Assembly (NCBI GenBank): GCA_009741485.1
Contig: CM019216.1
Span: forward strand, 55,098,918 to 55,162,917
Length of the DNA: 64,000 nt
DNA from: Malurus cyaneus samueli
Taxonomy: Eukaryota > Chordata > Aves > Passeriformes > Maluridae
Reading direction: 5' to 3'
Position 1 is the stretch's first letter. Each line of letters starts with the position of its first letter. A program made the position numbers and the translations under genes. Positions 1 to 13,358 of the stretch are shown piece after piece. The notes under the pieces were generated by a model, which worked only from the letters and a program-made list of their open reading frames with translations, did no database searches and was not told the origin of the DNA.

Positions 1-3000
1 TTACCAGAAATATTAATGACAAAAGTGCTAGTCACACCTGACGGGAAGTGCTCAGAGAAATTTTGAACCCTCATGATTGCCAGCTGGCTTATCTGGAAAT
101 ATAGAAATATATTCATTGGAAGAAAGATTATCTTCTGTTCTAGAGCTTTTCTTTAAAGGATTTTTTTTTTAAAAAGTATTTTCCTCATCTTTCTGTCAAT
201 TTAAGAATCCAAGAACCATTTTGCGCCACACTAACAGACTTCATTGATGCGTTGAATGTGCTTTGACACATGAAAAAAAAAAAAAGCCCAAAAAGCAATA
301 GCAAATCAATATTTAAATGAATAATAGTTTGGTGGAGTTTGTCTGTTCATTTGCTTTTCCTCTCTATTTAAAAATTAGTTGGAAGAATAGTGTATCTCTA
401 TGACTTCAAAGATGTTAGTAGGCCAGTCTGAAATGGTTTCGCCTTCTTTAAACTTAGTTGATTATATCTTAGAAAACTGACACTTTCCACTTTCATATAA
501 TATTGACTCTGAAGCAGCAGCTTCTGAAATTGTTATATTTTATAAAATGAATTATGAAAATTATAAATGAGGCTTCACTTTGCTTAAGTTTGCATATTCA
601 GGACTTCAGGCTGTGAGTGACTAAACTGCCTTTCATTGCTCTGCTTTATCCCATCATCAGCTTGTGTTCTTATGCCTTATTTACTACAATTCAACTGTTC
701 TCTTGTTCTTATTGTCTTTTCCTCTCTGTCTAAATTTTTCAAAATATGAAATCATTCCACTATAAACATCAAAGTATAAAATAGCAAATTCTTAGAGAAT
801 CGCAGACACAGACTAATGAAGAATCCTTAAAACCTATTCTGGTCCCAAAATCTGCTAACGTGCAATAGCTGTAAGAGCTATCCAGCCCAGGGTAGAATTG
901 AAGTATTTCATCCAGAGATCATACTTCCTCTTCCTTAAAAAATTGTTTCATTTTCTAAATAACTCTCTGTTATCAGTAGCACTGTAGGTGAGGATGTCAC
1001 AAGCGACAGTTTTTTTACAGATAAGGCCGCTCATGTGCAGGTGTGCTCTGCCAGATGCCTGTGGGAAGTCAACTTATCAACCTGTTGATACTGAACTGCT
1101 TATCTGAGATGTGCACAAAGGCTTAAACTAAACATTTTACAGACACTGGTTGTCATTTGGCGTCTTACATTTCGCAATCTTAATTCTTTTTCAAACAGAT
1201 ATTTGTTTGAAATTTAGTGTAATATTCTAATGTGATGCCACATATCTGATCCAATACTCAGTTATTCAGTGAAAAGGTCAGCTTAATGACATTATACTTT
1301 CTTCAAAGTCAGTGAACCAAAGCACCATTCTTTTTATTGAGTCCCCAAATGTAATTTATGCTCAGCTTTGACATCACCTGAATCACTTGAATCTATTTTC
1401 TTACTGGATGTATTTTGTTCCTACTTCCACCAAGCTAAAAATCTAGAAAATCTCTATTAAATAAATGTTACAATGCAGCAAATGTCTCCATTCAAAGATT
1501 TGAAAACTAAATCAGGAAAGAATAACTCATATTCCATGTACTTCACAGCTCTGAAAGGAAGCTTTTCAACAAGTGTGCTGCACTGACAGTGGTCCTATAC
1601 TTTATATAATATTTGGATTAAGAATCTTTTTTTGCTCCAGACAACTTCCAGTTTTAAAAACAGAGTACAAAGGAAAATTACTTTCTCAAATTTTTCCCAA
1701 GCAAGAACTTTATTTGGTAGTACAGAGGACTAGTAAATTTGAAAGCTCATCTATGAGGCATCTGTTTAAAAGGATTTTGTGACTGAAGCATCATGATCAA
1801 TAGCATTCTCTACTAAACTTCATGGTCCTGTTTCTTAAATAAATATTTCTAAAAATTAATGTACCAGACCAAGGGCACTTCCTCAAGCAGCACACCAAGG
1901 ACAGGCAAAGGCCATGACATACTGGATATGAATAAAGGTTTCAAAAGCTTGAGATAGCAAACCTCCTGCTTTCTGACAGTCAGGGGGCTGACAAATTACT
2001 TACAATAATCTTCAGTTTGAGGAGCAGATGCAAATAAATAGGGCAGCAGAACCCACTCTGTACCTCCCTGCAGCAGCAGAGACAGGCCAAAGTTACAGTC
2101 AAACCCACATCTGCAGCATCAAGGTGAAACTTTCAAGAAGAAAAATTTCAATAAAAAATCCAATGGTTCATTGAAAATGAATGCATAACTTTTTATGTGC
2201 ACTTCTCTATTAGGTTTCCTTGGCACTGGGAGTGGGAACACAAATGAGAAACATCTTCTGTCTGCCAGTGATTCACCAGCTCTGACAACAGCTCCATTAT
2301 CAGCATTTTCCAAGGCTTTTGTAGAAGACCACAGATATGTCGCCCAAATCCCTGAGCACAGCAGTGAAAAGAAGCTTTGTGAATAGGATTATTTATCCAA
2401 ACTGAGTTATTGATTGCTCTCACCCAAATGATAGCTGTCTGTAGGTTAAGCTTTGCTGCAGGACATCTAGAACTTCTGTAAAAGTATCTTTTAAACTCCA
2501 AATTAATGCTCTCATTACCTGAAGGAAAAGTTAGACTAAATACCTCCCAGTAATTTACTAGCAAAACCTAGATGGATCATTTGATTCAAAAATAAACATA
2601 GGAAATAGGACTACTCTGAATAGGTTGACAGAACCCAAATGATCAAACAAATTGATTTTTCTCAGAACACTTGTTATAGAATGGGTGTCAAGATTTTGAA
2701 AGTCCTCTGTAATTGTTGTATACACAGACCCTACCTGAGCTTCACAGGAAAATTATTTCACTATTTTCAAGAAGTTATATATAATAGGAAAGCTTTTTTA
2801 AGCTAACACATTAGCAACAAATCCTATGTCTTTATTTCATTATTTTAACCCTCCTTTTTAGAGAGTTTCCCCTGAGATGTATTTTTAAAGCATAAATAAA
2901 CATATCATAAATGGTTAAGGATCTTGAAGGCCCACAGAAATTGGTCACTCTTTCAACACCTCATTGAGATGTTTCTTGAAGGAAGACAATGCTGTTCAGA

Positions 3001-4082
3001 CACCATTTTTGGTCTAATTTTACATATATTTCTACAAATTTGTGACTCTCCTCAGTTATCCCTCACCTGAAGATGCACAGCACAGTGCAGAGTCTATTAG
3101 GTTCCTAATGGTTCCTCTCAGTTTCTAATAGTCTTGGTATAAACTTTGCACTGTAGGTGGCTGATTGACTGCTGTTATGTCTCAGTGTGTTTAACAGTGC
3201 ATTTTCCTGGATAAATAGTTTCAAAAGATGGCTTTCAGCTGGCATTAAAATCCACCTGGCACATTCTGAACAGCAGACTGGCAAAATGCTGACAAAAAAG
3301 AAAAAAGAGTATGCCACTGGTGAGATGAATAGTAGGGAAAACCTATATATCTCTAGTTAGGGTTTTCAAAAATGGTATAATATCCCAGTGTTATAAATAC
3401 TGACACCAATATTGTTCAAAGGAGAGGGATAAAAAAAGAACACTGTTTTCTAAAAAATATACTTACGTGGGACAAAAAGGAAAACGCTGCATTCTGTTTA
3501 CATCTGGCCGCCATTAGGTTCTTTTGAATATTCATTAGCTGTAATGGCAAATAGCCTTGAAACACATGAAAAATGCCTTCTGCCAGGGCACCTAAAAAAG
3601 TATTGACATCAGATAAACAGTGCTGTCTGCACACTGGACTGCATGAGCAATAAATGCCTCAGTTATTCATCTACTCCTCCCTGTTTCTTGTCTTGTGACT
3701 GGACTGCAAGCTTTCTGGAGCAGGGCTAATTTATATGTTGTGCCTCAATTTAATGCTAACAATTTCTGGTGCTGGTCTAGACCTAATGTCTCTCATTTGC
3801 TGGACTAGCAAATAATAATTGCCTAATTAATAATTATCTAGAGGAAAATCTTCCTTTTTCCTGTGCCAGTGGGAGAGATGCATCTCGGTAAAAGACAGAA
3901 TAAGTCACAGAGAAGAGTCACAGAGAAGTAGTAATTCAGATATGCTGTGTTAATGAAACAATAAAAGCCAGAATTGAACGGACAAGCCTGTTTTTAAGTA
4001 TCAAGTATTTCAAACTCAAATACATAGCACATTTTCTGAATGTGCCTCTTTCTTGCATTCTCTCAGTCACTTTGTCCCCATT

Positions 4083-4155
4083 CACAGTTAAAGTTAGAGG
4101 AGAGGTTAAAAAGCAACAGTTAAGCACAGTTAAAGGAGAGGTTAAAAAGCAAAAG
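4083..4155. repeat. Imperfect tandem duplication (period about 42 bp)
   Basis: A segment starting CACAGTTAAA and containing GGAGAGGTTAAAAAGCAA occurs twice, beginning at 4083 and at 4125. The first copy carries a 6-base insertion. Just downstream a second small duplication is visible, TCATGTAATAAA at about 4162 and again about 15 bases later. This looks like replication slippage rather than a mobile element. Confidence 0.8.
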
Positions 4156-5575
4156 AAGCTTTCATGTAATAAAAGTTCATGTAATAAATTCCTATCTCTT
4201 TTTCTATATCCAAAAAGATGTGTATTTTAAAACGAGCAACCCCAAATTTTGTTCGAATTTACTCTTTAACCTTACTTTGGGGAGGCATTCTTCTGCTTGC
4301 ATCCAAAATCACGTGGGGACTGAGTCATCCTGTTTCTTTTTTTTTTCATCTGCTAAGTCCAAATAGAACAGGATAGATTTCATTGCCCTCAGTATGCCCT
4401 CATAACACTTCAGCTTTGCATAGGACTGTGATTATAATCAGATCCCATTCTTCAGGGCTTCAGCTGATCAGCTGTAAGAGTCAGGGCCATAATTTGACTT
4501 GTAAATTCTCCTCTTCCTCTACACATGCATCTTTTCTTTTGAAGGACTTGCAAGTGACTGCAGCTGGTTGTTGAGTGAGGGGTATCCATACTTGGGGGTG
4601 GCACAGTGCTTGAAGGTGCTTGACTGATGTGTCTGATTAGACACTTGAAGCCATTTTGATAACAGTTTAGGATCAGGAAGAAGCTGTGAGAAAACAGAAA
4701 TCAAACCAACACAAAACCTCCATGGGGTTATTTATTCTGGGTTGATCAATTTGATTTTTTTTTAGCAGATTAAAATTTCAGTAGATGGACATTTATATAA
4801 CTGATATGATGCCACAGCATTTGTGGAAAAAGCTCAAATATTCTGATTTAGCTTTGCTCATTTCATAAATGGTTTCATTTATTTTGTTAAGTTAAATTGA
4901 AATAGGCAGCATCTGAACATTTCACTATTTGCTTTGTGCTCAGGTTTCCCTAGTGCTGTGTGACCAGGCTACCCACTGCATTGTGTTTCATTAAATATGT
5001 GCATAATTCAGTGATGAGGTACTCAGCTGTGCTTCTCTGCTGGTGCTCGGAGATGCAGAAAACTATTCTGGGACTGGTGTTAAGGTCTCTCTTAGCATCC
5101 GAGTGAGGGACAAAATGATCACATAAATGAAGTGGTTTTTAGTAATCTGATGTATGATGCTGAGTGAGCGGTAATGGGTATTTAACATGATTTGTCATAT
5201 TTCGATGCTGTGACCTCAGAAACAATTATGCAGCAGCTCTTCCAGGTTTTCTGAGAATGGAGCTGGTGATAACAACTTCTCCCCCTTAGTTGCTCTATTT
5301 GGCTACACTACCAGCTTTGGTGAAGAAATCTTTTTCATCCCTATGTCCAATTAGCATTTCCAGAGAGAATGTTCCTGCTCTGAAAGCTCCAAGCATCATT
5401 CCTCCCTATTTGCTTCCGCTAGCACTCTGCCAAAGGGCACCAGAAAACCTACAGAACTGATTATCTTCTTTCAGTGGAGGGAGAAAGAAAAAAGGGGGGA
5501 AAGGGGTGAGGATATGAATTTCCAATAATTGTTAGGTTTCCACAACTGTGGATACTTAGAAAAGAAATGCTAGCC

Positions 5576-5616
5576 AGATATCAAAATTAGATATCAAAAT
5601 ATATAGATATCAAAAT
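5576..5616. repeat. Three-copy short tandem repeat
   Basis: The 12-base unit AGATATCAAAAT occurs at 5576, 5589 and 5605, separated by one and four bases. It is a simple local expansion with no further context. Confidence 0.85.
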
Positions 5617-8600
5617 CACAAAATTGTGCTGTGAATTTTTGCCTATTTATTTACTTAGATAATCCAAAACTTTACCTGTGCAAACAAAGAGACAGCAGTT
5701 ATCCTTAATTAAGGAACTAGGTTTCAAAAAGAAAGGAGCTTCTGGGCTTGCTAAAGGCAAAATGAAAGGGCAGTGAGGGTTATGGATACTGTTGGTAATT
5801 ATAAACTCGTAAACGGATGCTGGAACTGGAGCAGCACATGAAGCTAAAATAAAGTCAGGACACAGCAAAGGACATGTTTTATTGAAATGCCCAAAGACAG
5901 AGCACATGAAGAGGTACCATGGAGATCCATAAACAGCTGAAAACAGTAGAAATGGAGATGGGACTGGTCAATGAATGCTCCTCGGTCCAGGATGATCCTG
6001 TGTATTTTCATCTCAGTGAGGTGTCAGATCTCTTTGAAGACCTGGTTGTCTGTCAGTCTTATTTATCTTACGGTGGTGTGCAAAGGCAGAATGGACACTA
6101 ACACTGAGTTACAGTACAATAAAATAAAAATCCTTCAGCAACATAAATGGTAACATCCTCATCAAATGTGACATTTGACAGCGTGCTTTTCTTATCACCA
6201 AATAAAAAACCCTAGTGGAATCCATGGAAAGCAAATATGTAAAGGATTTCCCAGATGCAAACACATAGAATCATAGAAGATTACTCCAAATAATTAGGGT
6301 GAAACACTGTTATTTTCAATTTATGATACTATCAGTAGAAAACAAACTAAATATGTCTTTTCCACCTTAAGAAAATTTATCTACTGACTAGATTATTCTG
6401 GCAAATTTATAATAATGCTGGAAGTTAATGGAATACAAAAGCACTTGAAATTTTAAATAGGCTAAATAAGACACAATGTGATTTCTAACAAATCTGGTCT
6501 TATTAGGGCTCTTAACCTATTTATGTGGGCTTTTTTTTCTATGTGAATTTTTTACTAATGAGCACAGTTCTGAAAGCAGTTTTATTGTGCTAGAAACACT
6601 GGCAACTATATCTGACATAAAATTCCTAATTTTTAAATAGCGGCTCCATTCTGAATGGTAATTATATGTCTTACAATATGTCTCCTCTTTTGAATTATGC
6701 TTTTTGAATAGAAATAATTGCATCTGTTTAGCTATCTAGAAACCACTATATTAATAATTTTCCTTTTCCTTATCTTTAATATCTGTCTCCTAAATTTTCA
6801 GTTTAGATGAACCCCAAGTCTCAAAACTTCAAGTTATTGCTCACACTCATGGCAGGCAATTCTCTCAAGACTGTTCACTGGGCTCACTGCAGGGTCTGCA
6901 CCCATCAGCTGAGATCTCAAGAGGCAGGATGACTACACTGCATATGTCCCAATTGTACTGATTTAATAAGATTGCAGAATGATTCCAAAGCTTTGCCATC
7001 TTGTCCTTCATATTAGTTTTCTGTGTGGGCTACATGTTACAGTTGGTTTTAGAAATTCCCGTCCAATTCTGACTGTTTCTGCTATTACATGTAAATTGGG
7101 GACAATGCCTTAAACTTTTCTGCTATAAGGATTAAATGAACAAAATATTCCATGTTTGGCACAGGCTTTACCCAAGTGAAGTTTGTGAAGAGTGGTATTT
7201 AGGAAAGCCTTTTTTGACTCTTTGCATGGTGCATTATTTTCATGAATAAATGAGCTACTCTGAAGAATGTGCTGGGTTTTGAGGTATGAACCAGACCTTT
7301 ATGTCCACACTCCAGAGAACTGCAAACTCTGTTCCCCTGCTGCATTTTCCAAGCTCATGGTTTTATCTTAAAGCAGCAGATTTGGTTCTTGTCATCACAG
7401 AATCCATTATGGTTTATAGACTGAGATTACTTTCTTTATGGGTTCTCATTAATTTTGCCAAGACTATATTCAGGTAAATAAATAGAATTTTGGGCTTTCA
7501 ATTTTTCACCTTGTTTACTCCCTATCAGTGCTCAGTGGTGAGTACATTTGTCTGCTTTAGCTATGAATACTCCTATCTCAGTGGCTCTATCCACGTTACA
7601 GCTCTTATGCAATCCTGGCTGCTGTGACAGTCCTGGGCACCGGATTCATCCTTGGAGAGGAGGGCAGAGCTCTATCACAGAAATTAGAAAGTGTTATATG
7701 GTGCAGAGCAGCTGAGATATGCTCGGGCATTCAAAAGGCACAAGATGAATTGCGTGGTCAATTGATTCACATGTGAAGTGTTACTTTATAAAGCTAAACT
7801 ATTTTCAGAATGTCTTGGAGAAATGAAGCAAGTCTTGGACTGTTCTCTTCAATATAAAATCCTTCTCTTTCTTTCTTCAGAAAAAAACAACAAAACAATA
7901 CACTCTCACCAAATACATATGTTTCTAATAAATTTCTATGTGATTTATAGTAGATCTTATATTTGAATTTTTAAGGGAGATATGGGGGCTGTTAAAATCA
8001 TTTTATCTGTAATTTTATCTACGTGATATTGCAATGCATGTTTGCATATTCTAAATGCAAAACCTTCCAAACAAAAAAGAAACAAAAAAATCCTCCAAAA
8101 TACTCCTTGTATTTGTTCTTTTAAAAATGTAGTCTTAAAAATCACTAAATAATGCATTGCTTTGATTATGCATTTTGTTGTTCTGCAAGGTACTTGAATG
8201 AAGCTCTTTCCTGTATTTAAGTGATTTATTTCTGGTTTTCACAGTATTCCCGTGAGTTCTTATTCTGACAGTGCACATATTAGATGAGCTAGTCAAGTTT
8301 TTTTCCAAGTTCATTAACTAAATTTCTACCATTCACTAAATTGCACATTTATCTTTTTTCCTACTTCAGAAACTAGTGTCAAAACTGATTATCAGAATGA
8401 TAAGCAGTGTCTATACCACAAGCTACTAACAGAATTCACAATTTAAAAGATTTTTTTTCAGATGTCAGTTTTAGTGTGCAGATCAATGAAATGTCACTTC
8501 TTTTGGGTTAATGCCTGAGTAACCAATTGCAGGCACAAACAGTCTCAATCTCATAATGCACTCAGTAGTGTTATGGTGCTGGAGATCTCTACATCTCTTC

Positions 8601-9120
8601 TGCATTAAGTGAGTGGTATCAGCGTCTTTATTGGTAGCCAGAAAAAATGTACCTGATGGCACACAGAGGATTATGATTTATTAATAAAAGGTTGGTTTCC
8701 TTATTACCTTTAAATTCCATCTAGACTGAGTGACCTTTCTATCGTGTTCTGTGTGAAATGCTTAGCAGTAATGATAGGCTGAGTATAAGTCAGTTGAGTA
8801 AATATAACCCATATGGCATTGCTCACAAAGTTGATAGCACTTGAATGTTTCCATTTCTTCAGCAGATGTGTTACTGCATTGCCTAACAGTCACGGGCATC
8901 AGTAAACAACAGTGACAAGTGCAAATTTCACTACTAATCTTGCTAATCTTTGGCTGGGAAATGGCACAATAGAAACTTTCATATATTTTCATATTGGCCC
9001 AATGCTTGTTTATGCTAATTCTATGCTCAATACTTCAGATGCAGCCTAGGAACTGTAAGTTTTATATATTGTTTTGATGACCATGTGGACTCTGCAAAAA
9101 TATCCTTAAAAAGGGTGGAA

Positions 9121-9935
9121 GGTTATCTGTAGGACTCCATCTACAGTGGTGTCCCAAAGAATACCTGAGACCCTGTATTACCTGAGGAAAGAGCATGTAA
9201 CCAATCTCAGGATCCCACACTTCCTACATGCTCTTCTCATCCTGGCTTTTCTGAAATGCCCAATTGCCTCGGCCACCACTTGAAAACAGGGTATGGCCTG
9301 CATCAGATTCAAACTCTTTTCTTAAAAGCAGCATAAATGCCGTGACTGTACTAGCTTAGAGCAGCTTGAACACAATCCTCAAGAATGTCTCAGGAACTGT
9401 GAGAGCCCCCAAGCCCACTCCCCTAATCTTTTTTGTGTGCCCATCTCCAGCAGTGAGCAGCCTCAGAAACTGCCTGTGCCAGCTTGGTCAGCTGCAAACC
9501 ATGTCCACTGCATCTGTGCAATCTGCCCATATGCTTTACCTGCTCACAGGGGGCTCCAGAAGGCATCTTGCTCTCATCTGAGCTCTTTGGACAATCCTCT
9601 TTTTTGTGAGACTCCTTTGGACAACTCTAAGATGTACAGCACTCACCACTCCGGAGACTTGTGCTGCAGGAGACTTCTCCAGGCAGACTCAGGAAGGAAT
9701 GACTCTTCTGGCCAAAAAAAAAGGAAAAGTCTTTTACACTTTGCTGAACCCTGTCTCTCTAAACCATTGAACTGCCCCAGCTTTGTGGATTTTTTTCCCT
9801 GTTGCTCAGGAACAGGATGGCTACTAACATCAGAGAGCAGGGAGAAACAGGAAAACACGTCTTGGAAGACGACTCTTCCTCACAGCTCACAAGCCTGTAA
9901 GAAGTCCTGCCTGACCCCAGCCTGTTAGATTTATA
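9121..9935. other. GC-richer block of unknown origin with a 163-codon open frame
   Basis: Composition is clearly less AT-rich here than in the flanks. It includes an 11-bp inverted repeat (9189-9199 and 9225-9235) and, on the plus strand at 9437-9928, the longest open frame of the window (163 codons). The translation is rich in Ser, Cys, Leu and Pro, includes a Lys/Arg patch (QKKRKS), and has no domain, signal peptide or motif I recognise. A minus-strand frame of 71 codons overlaps it. The block may be an old retroelement or LTR remnant, or a chance opening in GC-richer sequence. I do not call it a gene. Confidence 0.4.
9189..9235. repeat. Inverted repeat, 11-bp arms with a 25-bp loop
   Basis: AAGAGCATGTA at 9189-9199 is exactly complementary to TACATGCTCTT at 9225-9235. 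It could fold as a stem-loop in RNA. No flanking target-site duplication or transposon end was recognised, so its nature is open. Confidence 0.75.
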
Positions 9936-12900
9936 CATGTGTCATTTTTGTAGCTGTCTAACTCCAGGAAATTTCTTGAGTTCTTGCTTGCTGTACAGTA
10001 AAAGCAGCCCAGCCCTAATCTTGCATTTGCTAGTGAGAAATTTTAGGAAATGTGCTTTGTCATAAATAAGTTTACATTTTGGGGCAAAAGTCATGCACAG
10101 ATGTTTTATAGATAGCAAGATGTCCACAAGCATGAAAAATAACAGCAATAACAAGCTTCCTGAATGTATTTCGTATTCATTCCTCTTTAAATTATCCTGA
10201 AACCCTTACATTACATCATATTCCTGATGAATGCACCAAACTGAGATTAGGCAGGTTCATCCCCATCACTTGCCCCTAGCTCTTCTGCTCCTTTTTGCTC
10301 TGAAATAAGTTTTGATGTTTCAACTGGGATGAATCCTGATCCTGTTCAAGTAAGTGAGGGTTTTCCACCGATTTCAGCCAAAATTATGTAGGGCTGCCCC
10401 TGAAGGAAAAAAAAAAAAGAACATGAGGAGACTTGGACTCTCAGTCAGCTGCTGCTTTACATGAAAGCTGAGAGAACACCACTGGGACATGGTTGTATAA
10501 AATGAAAGAGGCCAAGAGACTGATACAAGTATGCCACACGGAGAGATGAGGGAAGTTAATATTTAGCACTTCCCTGTGAAACACGGAATAATTACAATTA
10601 GCAAATAAGCTCCACATCTTTGGTTGTCAGTTGCTGAATGACTGCGTTCCACAATGGTGCACTGAAGAATGTAAAAGAGTCTTTTATTAAATCCCAGGGT
10701 TATGTCCCTTAAGTTCTTTATATTCTTCGCTACTACTCCACTACTGTGACAAAAGACTATTTTCCTAATTTTTTAAATTTTTCTGCTCTGGCTTGGGCTC
10801 AGAATTAGCACAAGAGGCCTGGTAGCAAAGCAGGTGAGGGAAATCAAGTCTCTATCTTCATTCCTTAAGCCATTAACCTTCTGATAGTACTTCAATATTG
10901 GAAGTACATTAAAGTAGCAAAAAAACCCTGTCAAAGTGTTCATGTTTTGGAAAAAAGTTTTCTTCTCATCTTCTTGATATTTACATTTCAAATCTTAGTT
11001 TTTATAGTGAAAATAACAAACCATGTATTTCTTTATAAATATCATGGTATTGTTAGAACTGCTTCTACAAAGAGCCTGGTTGGAAGGAATACATTGTCTG
11101 AGTTTTGTTAAATGTCCAGCAGCAGGCAGTAAACATGAACAGACATGGAATTACTTCCAATCAAAGCTAATTTGCTGACCTGCTCTTCCTTGTTCCAAGA
11201 TTTTCCTCAAAGGAGTAACTATTTTAAAGCTATTTCAACCCAGATTCTTTCTTAAATCATTTTTGTTGGAGGAAGCCACTACAAGAAGTTCTGAGAAACA
11301 TAACAATGAGCCATTGCAGGACAGCAACAGGATTACAAGTTTATGTAATTTACCTCAGCAAAGCAAATCTGCTTTTCTAGACTTCTTTTAGTTGTAATAC
11401 TCTTGATCATATTATTGGCAGGGCTACTAGCACTGCCTAGCTTCAATCCTCACTCATTACTTGAAAAAAATCCTCTTTTCAATGGAATAGGTCTTTTCTA
11501 AAATTGAACCATTTGTACTGAAATATTCTGTGCCAGAAGACTGTCTCAGCATGAATTGGTAATTATTGTAAAGCAGTGCTGATGACAGTAATTTCAACCA
11601 ATATTCTTCAGAAGGAAGATGGAAAAAGTCTATCTCCATTTAAAAATTTCTGCTGATTTTTTTTGTCTAGTTGAAAAGACCAGTCTTTGGAGCAGGAATT
11701 GAAATTAGGTAGAAAAACGTCTAGAATTATATGGCTTGTGCAAACTTAATGGAAATTTGCATGCATTTGGCTGAATCTAAGGCCCCTGAAAAACTGTAGT
11801 TTTGATTAGTAGCTGTGGACTTTTTGTGTTGCAATTATGCATGAAAAAGCAGAAAGCATTTCCAATTAGGACTTCTTTTCCTTTGGGTTGCGTATAAATG
11901 GAGAACTCAGGAATGTGGGAGTGTTATGGCACTGGGCAAATGCACTGTGACTCCAGGGCAAGGACTCTGCTCACACCAGTACACCAAGCTGGTGCTTAAT
12001 GCAAAAAACCAACACTGGGGTCCTCATAACCAGTCATCAAAAATATATAAATACCCTTTGAAAACAGAGCCACATGTTTGTCAGAGAAGAAAAAATGTTT
12101 ATTGGATCAATGCTCTCATGGTGCACCCTGGGGGAGGAATGGCTGTGTTTGATGTGCTTGACTTGAACTTTCTTTGTTGTGTGGTGATATTTAGAAGTTA
12201 TGTTGTAGGGGCTTTTTATTTTGGTTGGGTTTAGGGTTGTGTTGATCTTTCTTTTCTTCTTTTCATTAGTGGCTTTGTGTTTGTTTGCTCTTTTTCGTTT
12301 TTGTTTTATTTTGTTTTTATAAAAAGAATCTCACTCATCCAGATGCTCATTTCTGAGATCATGTAGCAATGCTTAGGTATCCATCTGCTGCCAACTGTGA
12401 AAATTTACCTGCTCTACCTGTCCTGTTGCTCTTTTTCTCTACTGCCTATCTTGATGTTGGCATATGTCAGAAAAATTTCCTGAAGACTTTAAAATTCAAT
12501 TATGGACATGCAGTGTTTGAAACTTGTTGTATATTAATTTCCACTGCTACTTGTATTCAGAATAATAAGCCTATCTTTTAATTCATTACGAGTTTTTTGA
12601 TAATTCCAAGACAAACTTTGCAACAAAAGAGAATTAGAGAATTACCTTAGCAATAAATACTGCCTCTCAAATGTGTGTCTTCTCCTTAAATGGAAACATG
12701 AGAAAGAAAAAACCTAATTGGCCAAGACCATAGATGAGTATTTCAAAGGTTATTTTGATTTCTATTGCCTCTTTTAACAAATGTGAGCCATGGAGTACAC
12801 GTAAAGGAACTGCACTATAATATAATTGGTCTCAAAAAAATTAGCATTGCTATAGATAGAAGCAGCACATCTCACGTATTCCACACAATAGAGTTTTAAA

Positions 12901-13358
12901 AAATAAACTAGTGTGCTTTTAAAAGGAAAGAACATGTGGGAGGAAATTCAAGCTGTGGAAAAATGCATCTACCTATGCATTTCTTTTTGATTTAAGACAT
13001 CAGTTGAGAGCTTTAATGGGATTTGAGGAACTATTATTCCAAAAATTAGTCACAAATTTATACTTACTTTCATTTTATCTTTTACCAGCTGTGGAACTCA
13101 AAGTAACATTAAGACATTAATGAAGCACACATTATATACAAAACTTTGTAAAAACTGTTACCTCTATATTTCAGATGATTAAATGGAGTTTAGATACACC
13201 CAAAGTGACATGAAAATTGCACTGGACATTTGCATCTCTTTCCTGCTAGCAAATCCTTTCATGGTCAAACCCAAGGAAAATGAACTGAAGAGGACACACC
13301 ATGGGGCAGTGGAAGGGACCTTGTGTGTTTCTTTGGGAGATGACCACAATGTTTACCT
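9936..13358. other. AT-rich non-coding sequence
   Basis: No gene or transposon was recognised. Around 12130-12330 the plus strand becomes strongly G+T-rich with many TTTTG/GTTTT runs, a local strand asymmetry. Open frames such as 11926-12234 show no recognisable protein signal. Confidence 0.6.

Larger units (their letters stand above)
1..9120. other. AT-rich non-coding sequence, no gene recognised
   Basis: This stretch has only short open frames with no recognisable domain, no splice-site-bounded conserved exon that I could identify, and no clear transposon. It contains small local tandem duplications (listed separately) and short homopolymer runs. The part around 4910-5420 has longer mixed-composition sequence with homeodomain-like ATTA motifs and might be a conserved non-coding element, but that cannot be shown without alignment. 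Confidence 0.6.

Noticed and set aside
2193..2564. 123-codon minus-strand open frame
   Set aside because: No domain or homology recognised; overlapped by frames on both strands.
6264..6280. Short TAGAATCATAGAAG resembling the CR1 3' tip
   Set aside because: Only about 14 bases match and nothing on either side continues into CR1.
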